This document shows positions 1 to 7,948 of a stretch of 64,000 bases of DNA, piece after piece. This stretch comes from Bacteroidetes bacterium HGW-Bacteroidetes-16 (lineage in GTDB: Bacteria > Bacteroidota > Bacteroidia > Bacteroidales > F082): positions 62,001 to 126,000 of the forward strand of contig PHDN01000010.1 in NCBI GenBank assembly GCA_002840975.1, read 5' to 3'. The notes beneath the pieces were generated by a model. That model worked only from the letters and a program-made list of their open reading frames with translations. It was not told where the DNA came from and ran no database searches. Numbering within the stretch: position 1 is the stretch's first letter; the number at the start of each line of letters is the position of its first letter. Both the position numbers and the translations under genes were made by a program.

Positions 1-278
1 TCGTGCAGGTCGTCCACATTTTGGGTGATAATTTGTACATCGAAATGAGCTTCGAGTTGAACCAGGGCATGGTGGCCAGCATTCGGTTCTACTTCAAAAA
101 GCTGCTTTCGGCGTTGGTTATAAAAATCATTTACGAGGGAGGGATTTCTTTCCCATGCTTCTGGTGTAGCCACATCTTCCACACGGTGGTTGTTCCACAA
201 TCCATCGTGATCGCGAAAGGTGCTGATGCCACTTTCGGCGCTGATGCCGGCACCGGTTAGAACGACTAGTTTTTTCAT
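1..278 (-). CDS. cobB: Sir2-family NAD-dependent protein deacylase, partial (C-terminal part outside window)
   Basis: Only the first 92 codons are inside the window; the gene runs off its left edge. The start reads [19 protein letters not shown] followed by TFRD and GLW, the glycine-rich NAD-binding signature of sirtuins, and the visible part ends in the QNVDDLH motif that carries the conserved QN-D group of the family. Sirtuins remove acetyl or other acyl groups from protein lysines using NAD in the cytoplasm. An in-frame ATG five codons upstream (293) is also possible; 278 is chosen because the beta strand before GAGIS normally starts the protein. The catalytic histidine and any zinc cysteines lie outside the window. 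Confidence 0.9.
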   Translation of the reverse strand, partial: MKKLVVLTGAGISAESGISTFRDHDGLWNNHRVEDVATPEAWERNPSLVNDFYNQRRKQLFEVEPNAGHHALVQLEAHFDVQIITQNVDDLH

Positions 279-311
279 GCGATTGATTTTCATCAAAGAT
301 ACATAGGAATT

Positions 312-341
312 AAAAAAAAAAACGCCCTCCAGAGAGGGCGT
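312..341 (-). terminator. Rho-independent terminator of mdh
   Basis: An 8-bp perfect stem (ACGCCCTC paired with GAGGGCGT, 322-329 with 334-341) with a 4-base loop is followed, on the reverse strand, by an unbroken run of about ten T residues (312-321). It lies about 50 bases after the mdh stop codon. Confidence 0.9.
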
Positions 342-388
342 CGTCAAGTCTATACAAGAATCGCAACCATCAATGAATAGACCCTAGG

Positions 389-1330
389 TTATTCAAATAA
401 TTTCATGTCGTCGAGCGATTTCATTAATTCTCTTACCGCTTGGGCAGAAGTATTAAGCAACGCTTGTTCTTCTTTATTCAAGGCTATTTTAATGATTTCT
501 TCGATGCCATTTTTACCAATTTTACAAGGCACGCCCAAATATACATTTTTTAATCCATATTCACCATTGAGCATCGCACACACCGGCAATACCCGGTTTT
601 GATCGTCAACAATGGCTTCCACAATTTGTGCTGCTGCAGCGCCCGGGGCATACCACGCACTGGTTCCCATCAGGTTAACGAGTTCACCACCCCCTTTTTT
701 GGTACGCTCAACAATTTTGTCCAGCTCCTCTTTTCCCAATAATTCGGTAACAGGAATACCGTTCACAGAAGTGTATCGTGGTAGGGGAACCATGGTGTCG
801 CCATGACCTCCCATGAGCAAGGCGTGAACATCAATGGGATCCACATTGAGTGCGTTGGCAATAAATGCCCGGTAACGACCTGTATCAAGAGTTCCTGCCA
901 TCCCAAAAACCTTACTGGAAGGTTTATTGGCAGCCAGGTAGGCAGCATAAGTCATCACATCCAACGGATTGCTCACAATAATGATGATGGCATCCGGTGA
1001 ATATTTAGTGGCTTTCTCTGTGACTTCCTTCACGATGGCAGCATTGGTTTTAATCAGGTCGTCGCGCGACATACCTGGTTTTCGGGGAATACCGGAAGTG
1101 ATGACGATAACACCTGATCCTTTGGTGGCCAGGTAATCATTAGTAACCCCGGTTACACGGGTGTTGAAATGGTTAATAGGAGCTGATTGCCAGATGTCCA
1201 GGGCTTTTCCTTCAGCAGTTCCTTCTTTGATATCTACCAGCACCACTTCCTTTGCCAGGTTTTTGTGCGCTATCACATTGGCAACTGTTGCTCCAACGTT
1301 CCCGGCTCCAATTACAGTAATTTTTTGCAT
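389..1330 (-). CDS. mdh: Malate dehydrogenase
   Basis: Interconverts malate and oxaloacetate with NAD in the TCA cycle (cytoplasm). The 313-residue protein starts with a Rossmann nucleotide loop (VIGAGNVGATVAN), has the substrate-loop segment GIPRKPGMSRDDL with the arginines typical of malate rather than lactate specificity, the SNPLDVMTYAAY segment, and the catalytic histidine in MGGHGDTMVP. Length is usual for the LDH-like MDH group. An open frame extends 52 codons upstream to 1486, but that extension has no family similarity, so the ATG at 1330 is used. A reverse-strand TAAATTTG at 1488-1495 would give a leader of about 150 bases. A strong terminator follows. Confidence 0.95.
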   Translation of the reverse strand: MQKITVIGAGNVGATVANVIAHKNLAKEVVLVDIKEGTAEGKALDIWQSAPINHFNTRVTGVTNDYLATKGSGVIVITSGIPRKPGMSRDDLIKTNAAIVKEVTEKATKYSPDAIIIIVSNPLDVMTYAAYLAANKPSSKVFGMAGTLDTGRYRAFIANALNVDPIDVHALLMGGHGDTMVPLPRYTSVNGIPVTELLGKEELDKIVERTKKGGGELVNLMGTSAWYAPGAAAAQIVEAIVDDQNRVLPVCAMLNGEYGLKNVYLGVPCKIGKNGIEEIIKIALNKEEQALLNTSAQAVRELMKSLDDMKLFE

Positions 1331-1658
1331 AATCTGAGATATTATTTTTGGTTTAATCTTTTGTTTCATCAGCCAAATGTACAAATATTTTGTAAAGTAA
1401 TTATGATTGTGATTGATAGTTACCTTTGATTGAACGGTTTTAAAAAAGCCCCAATTGATTCGGATCTTTTTTAATTGAACTACCATGCAAATTTAAACAT
1501 CTGGCTGGATTCTTTCGCATCATCCTTTTAAATTAACTTTTATTAATGAACGAAAGGAAGTTGACAGCCTGATTGACGTCTGAATGCCCACTATTTTTAG
1601 TTATTTTTGCCTCCATACATTACCATGGTTACCAAGTTGAGATAAACCGATCCTATTC
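1331..1658. other. Divergent intergenic region between mdh and dut
   Basis: This 328-base gap holds no convincing gene. It contains a forward -7-type element for dut (1602-1609) and a reverse TAAATTTG at 1488-1495 that may serve mdh. The rest is AT-rich with no hairpin I trust. Confidence 0.5.
1602..1609 (+). promoter_or_regulatory. -7 promoter element (TATTTTTG) of the dut operon
   Basis: Exact match to the Bacteroidetes TAnnTTTG element, 50 bases before the dut ATG. A TTG at 1573-1575 is a possible but somewhat distant -33 element. Confidence 0.55.
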
Positions 1659-2093
1659 ATGAAAGTAAAAGTTGTTAATACGTCGCTTCATCCACTGCCT
1701 CAGTATCAAACACAGGCCTCGGCAGGCATGGATTTAAGGGCATTTTTAAGCGAACCGGTTCAAATCAAGCCACTCGAAAGGGCGCTCATTTCAACAGGTT
1801 TGTTTATTGAATTGCCCGTTGGATATGAAGCGCAGGTTCGCCCAAGAAGTGGGTTGGCTGCCAAACATGGTATCACGGTTCTCAACACACCGGGTACCAT
1901 TGACGCGGATTATCGCGGCGAAATTAAGGTGATACTGGTCAATCTTTCGAACGAACCTTTTGAAATAGTCAATGGTGAACGCATTGCTCAAATGATTATT
2001 TCGGCTCATGTGCAGGCACAATGGGAACAGGTGGAGATACTTACTGAAACTGAACGTGGGGCAGGGGGTTTTGGCCATACCGGGAAAAAATAA
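1659..2093 (+). CDS. dut: Deoxyuridine 5'-triphosphate nucleotidohydrolase (dUTPase)
   Basis: Hydrolyses dUTP to dUMP and pyrophosphate, keeping uracil out of DNA and supplying dUMP for dTMP synthesis. The 144-residue trimeric-type protein shows the conserved motifs in order: AGMDLRAF near the N-terminus, [21 protein letters not shown] with the catalytic aspartate, RIAQMII, and the C-terminal flexible arm [10 protein letters not shown]. Length is standard. It is the first gene of a tight forward cluster with a TPR protein, a DUF4292 lipoprotein and an EnvC-like protein. Confidence 0.97.
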   Translation: MKVKVVNTSLHPLPQYQTQASAGMDLRAFLSEPVQIKPLERALISTGLFIELPVGYEAQVRPRSGLAAKHGITVLNTPGTIDADYRGEIKVILVNLSNEPFEIVNGERIAQMIISAHVQAQWEQVEILTETERGAGGFGHTGKK

Positions 2094-2121
2094 AGAAACG
2101 AAAAATATTCAACAACCAGAT

Positions 2122-3849
2122 ATGAACTATAAATCGCTTATCCTGATTTTACTAATAGGCTTGCTACTAAGTAATTCTGCCTTTTCTCAAGGCAGAAAAT
2201 CAAAAATTAAAGTGAAGGAGCTTTCGGAAAAGGAACGCATGCAAGAGATTGACTTGTTCGGACAGGGCCTGGTGGAAAAAAGCAAAGGAAATGTAACGGG
2301 TGCATTGGTGTTTTATGACCGGGCACTGGAAATTGATCCCTTTGATGCTGCTGCCTGGTACGAAAAAGCCAGGCTCTATCTGAGCATGAACCGCAACGAT
2401 GAGGCACTGGAAGCCGCTAAACGCTCCATTGAGATTGATGGGAAAAACAAATGGTATCTGGTTTTGTATGCCAATGCGTGCAAGGCAAACGATCAATATG
2501 ATGAATATGTAAAAACCTATGAGACCCTTGCACTTGAATATCCGACAGATCTGGATTTTTTAAAGGAACTGGCCTTTGCTTATTATTTTACGGGTGATTA
2601 TAAAAAAGCCATTGTGGCGTATGATAGAATAGAAAAGGAAGAGGGTGTAAACGAGCAGCTTACTATCCAAAAAGTGGGCTTTTACGATAAACTGAAAGAA
2701 CCTGAAAAAGGAGTCATGGAATATCAAAAACTCATCGACTCAAATCCGGAAGATCCCAGGTATTATGCTTTGATGGCTGAATATTGCGCAAAAAACGGGC
2801 TCGACGATCAGGCCATAGCAGCCTATGAAAAAATTGTTGAAATAAATCCTTCAGATCCTTATGTACACATTGCCCTTGCAGACTATTATAATAAAAAAGG
2901 CAACCAGCATCGGTCGTTTCAGGAGTTGAAACTGGGTCTTGCCAATTCGGTGCTCGACTTAAAAACGAAAATCAATCTTTTAGTAAACTACTATCAGGGA
3001 AACCTGAGCGATGAACAGAAAAAACATGCCCTTGAATTATCAGAAGTTCTGATGCAGGCTCATCCGGATGAAATATTATCGCACACGTTTTATGCTTCCA
3101 TGCTTTATGAAAACAACGAATTTGAAAAGGCCCGTCCTCTTTTTTTAGACATACTGAAAGAAGAGCCCAGCAATTATTCTATATGGGAACAGCTGCTTTT
3201 GTGCGATTTAAACCTACAGGATTTTACACAGCTTGATACCGATTCGGAAGATGCTGTTGATTATTTCCCAAATTACCCGCTGCCTTATTTTTTCGCTGGT
3301 CTGGCCAATTTACAGCTCAAGGATTATGTTAAAGCGAAAGCCTACCTTGAGTCGGGGAAAAATTTTGTGGTCAACAACGATGGCCTGCTGGAACAATTCT
3401 ATTCCACCCTGGGCGATACGTATCATGCACTTGATAATTTTGAGGCGGCTTATCTTTCGTATGACAAAGCATTGCTTATTAATCCGAAAAACGCTTTGGT
3501 ATTGAATAACTACGCCTATTACCTTTCTTTGGAATCAAAAAACTTAGAAAAGGCGGCTACTATGGCCAAAGCAGCTGTTGATCTCGATCCATACAACAGC
3601 AATAATTTGGATACGTATGCCTGGGTATTGTATAAACTTGGTAAATTTGATGAAGCCATTATTTGGATTGAAAAAGCGTACGACAATAAAGGAGACCAAA
3701 GTGGGGTGGTATTGGAGCATTACGGGGACATTCTTTTTCGCCTTGAGCGCAAATCAGAAGCGTTTGATTATTGGAGAGTTGCTTTAGAAAAACCAGAACA
3801 CTCTGAGTTACTTCAAAAAAAGATCACTGATAAAAAACTATATGAATAG
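2122..3849 (+). CDS. Exported tetratricopeptide repeat (TPR) protein
   Basis: A 575-residue protein with an N-terminal signal segment (MNYKSLILILLIGLLLSNSAF) and then about twelve TPR-like helical pairs with typical A/Y/G/P spacing (for example ALVFYDRALEIDP, AIAAYEKIVEINPSDP, AYLSYDKALLINPKNA). TPRs bind protein partners; it probably acts in the periplasm or at a membrane. The frame is open back to 2008, inside dut, but the ATG at 2122 directly precedes the signal segment, 28 bases after the dut stop. Its last 8 bases overlap the DUF4292 gene, so the two are probably translationally coupled. The specific partner is not known. Confidence 0.85.
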   Translation: MNYKSLILILLIGLLLSNSAFSQGRKSKIKVKELSEKERMQEIDLFGQGLVEKSKGNVTGALVFYDRALEIDPFDAAAWYEKARLYLSMNRNDEALEAAKRSIEIDGKNKWYLVLYANACKANDQYDEYVKTYETLALEYPTDLDFLKELAFAYYFTGDYKKAIVAYDRIEKEEGVNEQLTIQKVGFYDKLKEPEKGVMEYQKLIDSNPEDPRYYALMAEYCAKNGLDDQAIAAYEKIVEINPSDPYVHIALADYYNKKGNQHRSFQELKLGLANSVLDLKTKINLLVNYYQGNLSDEQKKHALELSEVLMQAHPDEILSHTFYASMLYENNEFEKARPLFLDILKEEPSNYSIWEQLLLCDLNLQDFTQLDTDSEDAVDYFPNYPLPYFFAGLANLQLKDYVKAKAYLESGKNFVVNNDGLLEQFYSTLGDTYHALDNFEAAYLSYDKALLINPKNALVLNNYAYYLSLESKNLEKAATMAKAAVDLDPYNSNNLDTYAWVLYKLGKFDEAIIWIEKAYDNKGDQSGVVLEHYGDILFRLERKSEAFDYWRVALEKPEHSELLQKKITDKKLYE

Positions 3850-4672
3850 CAGGGTTCGCTTTCTTTTATTCTTCATGATTTCCATGTTGCTTTTAGCCTC
3901 TACCTCCTGTAAGAGCAAAAAGGTAATTTTAAAAAAATCAATACATGAATATGGTTTTGATTACCTGTATGCGCAATTGACGAACAATCAGCTAAAATTT
4001 AACACACTCACTGCACGCTTTAATTTGTCGTTTGAAATGGATAAAAAGAAAACCAGCCTCAGAGGACAGTTACGCATACAAAACGACAGCCTGATCTGGA
4101 TTTCCTTTAGCCCTGCTTTGGGAATTGAGGCTGCAAGGGTTCTACTGCGCAACGACAGCGTTTTTTTCATTAACAGGCTCAGCAAAAGCTATTTTACCGG
4201 ACAGTATAGTTTAATAGACAGCCTTCTTAATACAACCATCGATTACAACGTGTTACAGTCGATGTTGGTTGGTAACGACCTTACCCAGTACGATATCAAT
4301 AAGTACAAGTCTTCGGTGGATGGGGGATTGTATAAAATAAACATTCGCGAGCGAAGGAAAATAAAACGGTATTTAAAATCGGGAGAAATAGCCTCTAAGG
4401 TGTTGGTACAGCAAATCTGGCTTGACCCGGATCATTTCAGGATCAGGCGCATTGACCTGAAGGAAAATGGAGAGTCAATTAAAAATAACCTACAGGTGTT
4501 CTACGATGATTATGTCGAAATCGACGGGCAGCTTGTCCCTTCAAAGATTTATATCGATATCAACAGCCAGAAAAAGATTCACATCGATCTTGATTTTGGC
4601 AAAACCGAACTCAACCAAGAGGTTAGCTTTCCATTTAGTATCCCTGAGAAATACGATAAAATGCTCAATTAA
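3842..4672 (+). CDS. DUF4292-type outer-membrane lipoprotein
   Basis: A 276-residue protein with a hydrophobic N-terminus ending in a lipobox-like STSC (residues 20-23), so probably a lipoprotein. The body has the features of the Bacteroidetes DUF4292 family, which resembles LolA/LolB-like half-barrels: repeated amphipathic strands such as LRGQLRIQNDSLIWISF and the segment HIDLDFGKTELNQEVSFPF near the end. It overlaps the upstream TPR gene by 8 bases and shares its final stop-codon base with the next start (TAATG). From family fold and context a role in envelope lipid or lipoprotein handling is plausible but unproven. Confidence 0.8.
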   Translation: MNSRVRFLLFFMISMLLLASTSCKSKKVILKKSIHEYGFDYLYAQLTNNQLKFNTLTARFNLSFEMDKKKTSLRGQLRIQNDSLIWISFSPALGIEAARVLLRNDSVFFINRLSKSYFTGQYSLIDSLLNTTIDYNVLQSMLVGNDLTQYDINKYKSSVDGGLYKINIRERRKIKRYLKSGEIASKVLVQQIWLDPDHFRIRRIDLKENGESIKNNLQVFYDDYVEIDGQLVPSKIYIDINSQKKIHIDLDFGKTELNQEVSFPFSIPEKYDKMLN

Positions 4673-5880
4673 TGGCTATGAGGCGATTACTTTATGCTGT
4701 AATTTTTACCTTCACTTTTGTTCTTGCAGGAACTTTGCTGGAAGCACAGGAAAGCCAGCAACAGCTTGAGGAAAAGAGAAAGAAGATTGAAGCTGAAATT
4801 GCCTATACCAATAAATTAATCGCTGAAATAAAAACCGATAAAGAGACTTCGATCAATCAACTACAACTGGTTGAATCAAAAATCAACAGCAGAAACAATT
4901 TGCTGGCCAACTACAAACTCCAAATACATGCCCTGACAGTTAGCATCGAAACCACGGAGTTGAGCATACGCAACCTGAACAATGACCTGAAGACACTTAA
5001 AAAGGAATATGCCAAAATTGCCTGGTATGCTTATCAGTACAAAACATCCTATAACAAATTGATTTTTTTATTTTCGGCCGAAAGCCTTAATCAAGCGTAT
5101 CAGCGAATGCGTTACCTCGATCAGTTAAGTGTTTTTCTTCGCAACCAAGCCAAAGGAATTTCGGATAAAGAAAGCGAGAAAGCAACGGCTTTGGCCAAAT
5201 TGCAACAAAAAAAGGAGGAGTTGAAAGGCTTGCTAAAACACGAAAGTAACGAAGTTTATCTTCTGGAAGGTGAAAGACAGGAAAAAGTGAAGGTGACTAC
5301 CTCTTTTAAGGGCAGGGAACAGGAACTTAGAAAGTCGCTGAAAGTCAAAGAAAAAGAAGCCGGGGATCTTGATAAGCGGATTGAGGACATTATCGCGTTG
5401 GAAACCAAACCCAAATCAACGGCAGGTAAACCGGCAACTTATGCGCTTACGCCTGATGAGCAACTTTTATCAAACTCATTTTTTGCTAATAAGGGAAAGC
5501 TTCCATGGCCTCTTGAACGTGGTGTGGTTAGTGAGACTTATGGGGTTCATACACATCCGGTATTAAAAAAAGTGCAAACAAAAAACAACGGTGTTGATTT
5601 GGCTACTGCTAAAAATAGTGAGGCCCGCTGTATCTTTGATGGTATGGTGGCAAGCGTGACCACTATCTCCAACACCAATTTGGCCGTTATTGTAAAACAC
5701 GGTGATTATTTCACCGTTTATTCAAACCTGGATGAAGTATACGTGAAAAAAGGAGATCAGGTAAAAACCAATCAACTGTTAGGCCAGGTGCATACCAATT
5801 TAAAGGGTGAAACCGAGCTGCATTTTGAAGTTCGCAAAGGAGTAATTCCTCAAAATCCCGTTTACTGGATTTCACATTAG
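4672..5880 (+). CDS. EnvC-like murein hydrolase activator: coiled coil plus degenerate M23/LytM domain
   Basis: A 402-residue exported protein: signal segment (about residues 1-25), long coiled coil rich in E/K/Q (about 25-250), then a LytM/M23 domain (about 275-402). The zinc-site residues look degenerate. Where active M23 enzymes have H-x-G-x-D, this has NNGVD, and the usual HLHFE is ELHFE. That is the pattern of EnvC, which does not cut peptidoglycan itself but activates amidases through its coiled coil. Start and previous stop overlap by one base. Likely role: control of septal or daughter-cell wall splitting. An ATG two codons downstream (4678) is also possible. Confidence 0.85.
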   Translation: MAMRRLLYAVIFTFTFVLAGTLLEAQESQQQLEEKRKKIEAEIAYTNKLIAEIKTDKETSINQLQLVESKINSRNNLLANYKLQIHALTVSIETTELSIRNLNNDLKTLKKEYAKIAWYAYQYKTSYNKLIFLFSAESLNQAYQRMRYLDQLSVFLRNQAKGISDKESEKATALAKLQQKKEELKGLLKHESNEVYLLEGERQEKVKVTTSFKGREQELRKSLKVKEKEAGDLDKRIEDIIALETKPKSTAGKPATYALTPDEQLLSNSFFANKGKLPWPLERGVVSETYGVHTHPVLKKVQTKNNGVDLATAKNSEARCIFDGMVASVTTISNTNLAVIVKHGDYFTVYSNLDEVYVKKGDQVKTNQLLGQVHTNLKGETELHFEVRKGVIPQNPVYWISH

Positions 5881-5895
5881 TCGGTCCCCCTGTTT

Positions 5896-7857
5896 TTATT
5901 GTTTGATGATTTTACCGTGATCAATTTCCTTTGTTCCCGAAATCAGTCGGTAGTAATACATCCCCGATGGTTGTCCGGTTGCCTTCCATTCCAATAGCTG
6001 AGGGTTTTGAGGATTGATGTCTTTTTGAAAAAGAACTGTTCCCAATTGATTGAATATCTCCAATCGCAGCCGGGTATCATTCTGTTGGGATAATTCAGCT
6101 TTTATGCTGTTAGTGAACGGGTTGGGATAGAACTGAATCAATGCTCCAAACCGTGTTTCTGCATAACCCACGTGAGTGTCAACAATCAATGTAACAGGCA
6201 CCAATTTCTCAGGAAGCAGGTTTGATTGAATGCGCAAAACACAGGAATAGGTACCCAGATTTAGTCCTGAGCTGTTAAAGGTTAACTGTATCACTGCTTC
6301 GGAGGCAGCCTGTACCTGATAACCGGAGGCAGAGGTTGAAATCCATGAGGGCTGGTCATCAATCTCCAGTGAAAAATTCAGTTCAGATGAACCAGTATTG
6401 GTTAAAATCAGGTTTTGTGTTTTAATTTTATTTGGCTCAATTGAGTCAGCAACAGCACATGGATCCAGGTGGATAATTGGCCCCAGGTAAATCTGTTTTA
6501 TCGAATTGAAAACATTCAATCTGCCACCGGTAACGGTCAATGTATCCAATGCAGGCAGGTGGTCAACTCCATTTAAAATGGCCTCTTTCATGCTTATCGC
6601 ACCTGTAGCAGGATCGTTTTTATAATTGATCATAAAGGTAGAATCAGCTGCAGCATAGAGCAAAGCCACGGCGCCTGTGACATGGGGTGTTGCCATGGAA
6701 GTGCCTGAACTGGTTCCGTAAGCATTGTTGATTCTACACGACATGATAATGCTGCCGGGTGCCCCCAGATCGATGGTTGTTTTACCATAACCCGCGCTTT
6801 GATACTTTATATCCTGTTTAGTGGTGTTGGTAACAGAGATCATATAGGGAGTTGTAAATGCAGTGGGAACATCGCCCACCACGTCAATATTCCAGTTTTG
6901 GTTTGCTGTTGCTGCGATGCTTAACACACCAATTTGCCCCAGACTGTCGTACATGGCTTCCCAAATTGGAAAGTTTTGAGGATTTCCATTGTCCACTCCA
7001 AATGAACAATTGTCGGCAACCACGAAAGCTCCTTCGGCGCCATCGGTCAGGTTGTAACGTTCCCGCTGGGTAAATACATACGACAGGGCCTCAACGACAG
7101 TGGCCTCGGTGGTTGAAGAACCTGCTACCGGCATCACTTTCGTTCCCCAGTTGATTCCTGTCACACCCAGGCCGTTGTTGCCAATAGCAGCTGCTATTCC
7201 GGTTACATGAATCCCGTGGTTGTATAAAGGAATGTTGCCATTGTGGTTGTATGCGTTCCAGCCATTTATGTCATCAACGTATCCGTTTAAGTCGTCATCG
7301 ATATTGTTGTTGGGGATTTCGAACCGATTTTTCCAAAAATTAATATCTTCATGGTTGAGGTCGCTTCCTCCGTCGACGATGGCGATGATGATGGTATCAC
7401 CCAGCGCTGTAATTCCTCCGGTGGTTAAATCCCATGCCGAGGAGGCATCAATGTCCGCTCCCGGCAATCCACCTCCCTGTCCTGTATTGAGCAGCGACCA
7501 TTGACTACTGAAGAAGAAAGGGTCATCGGGCAAACAGGTCTCATCCGACTCACGTTCGGTGACCAGGTGGTTTGGCTGGGCATTTACAACCCCTTCGTGA
7601 TTCAGGAGTGTGCTAAGAAGTTCCTGTCGACTGGTTTTGCTTTCGTTGAAGAAAAGGAGAAAAATTTGAAAACGGGCTGAAACAGATTGATAATTAACCA
7701 CCCCAACTTCACCGACCTGATCCATCAATTGCTCAATGGAGGTATTGCGCGACAACTGCACCAGCAATTCGCCATCAGTGGCCTTTGGTTGTTGAGCCAA
7801 TGCTCCATTGGATATAAACAGTAATAATAGTAAACCAAGTAGGGTTGTTTTCATCAT
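5896..7857 (-). CDS. Secreted subtilisin-like serine peptidase (S8) with T9SS sorting domain
   Basis: A 653-residue protein with signal peptide (cleavage near residues 20-22, GALAQ), a propeptide-like region (25-110), and an S8 catalytic domain with the full triad: D162 in AIVDGGSDLNHED, H214 in NHGIHVTGIAA, S387 in SSGTSMATPHVTGA. A beta-sandwich region follows, and the last about 80 residues form a type A T9SS sorting domain (FYPNPFTNSIKAEL, then GMYYYRLISG and a lysine-rich end). It is probably secreted across the outer membrane and cell-surface attached or released. A second in-frame ATG is at 7854. It shares orientation with the C25 peptidase gene but is separated from it by a terminator and its own promoter. 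Confidence 0.93.
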   Translation of the reverse strand: MMKTTLLGLLLLLFISNGALAQQPKATDGELLVQLSRNTSIEQLMDQVGEVGVVNYQSVSARFQIFLLFFNESKTSRQELLSTLLNHEGVVNAQPNHLVTERESDETCLPDDPFFFSSQWSLLNTGQGGGLPGADIDASSAWDLTTGGITALGDTIIIAIVDGGSDLNHEDINFWKNRFEIPNNNIDDDLNGYVDDINGWNAYNHNGNIPLYNHGIHVTGIAAAIGNNGLGVTGINWGTKVMPVAGSSTTEATVVEALSYVFTQRERYNLTDGAEGAFVVADNCSFGVDNGNPQNFPIWEAMYDSLGQIGVLSIAATANQNWNIDVVGDVPTAFTTPYMISVTNTTKQDIKYQSAGYGKTTIDLGAPGSIIMSCRINNAYGTSSGTSMATPHVTGAVALLYAAADSTFMINYKNDPATGAISMKEAILNGVDHLPALDTLTVTGGRLNVFNSIKQIYLGPIIHLDPCAVADSIEPNKIKTQNLILTNTGSSELNFSLEIDDQPSWISTSASGYQVQAASEAVIQLTFNSSGLNLGTYSCVLRIQSNLLPEKLVPVTLIVDTHVGYAETRFGALIQFYPNPFTNSIKAELSQQNDTRLRLEIFNQLGTVLFQKDINPQNPQLLEWKATGQPSGMYYYRLISGTKEIDHGKIIKQ

Positions 7858-7879
7858 GAGTTGAATTAATGTCCAACGG

Positions 7880-7887
7880 CAAAAGTA
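7880..7887 (-). promoter_or_regulatory. -7 promoter element (TACTTTTG) of the S8 peptidase gene
   Basis: Reverse-strand exact match to TAnnTTTG, 23 bases upstream of the ATG at 7857. It overlaps the T-run side of the terminator of the preceding C25 gene, so the two signals are packed back to back. Confidence 0.5.
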
Positions 7888-7925
7888 AAAAAAAGCCGGT
7901 TGAAGAGATCCTCCAATCGGCTTTT
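7888..7925 (-). terminator. Rho-independent terminator of the C25 peptidase gene
   Basis: A 12-bp stem, AAAAGCCGGTTG (7891-7902) with CAATCGGCTTTT (7914-7925) and one G-T pair, has a T-rich tract on the reverse strand side. It lies just after the C25 stop codon. Confidence 0.85.
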
Positions 7926-7948
7926 AACTAAACAAGTGAAACAAAAAG

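Noticed and set aside
1331-1486. 52-residue N-terminal extension of malate dehydrogenase
   Set aside because: No family similarity, and the Rossmann start motif follows the ATG at 1330.
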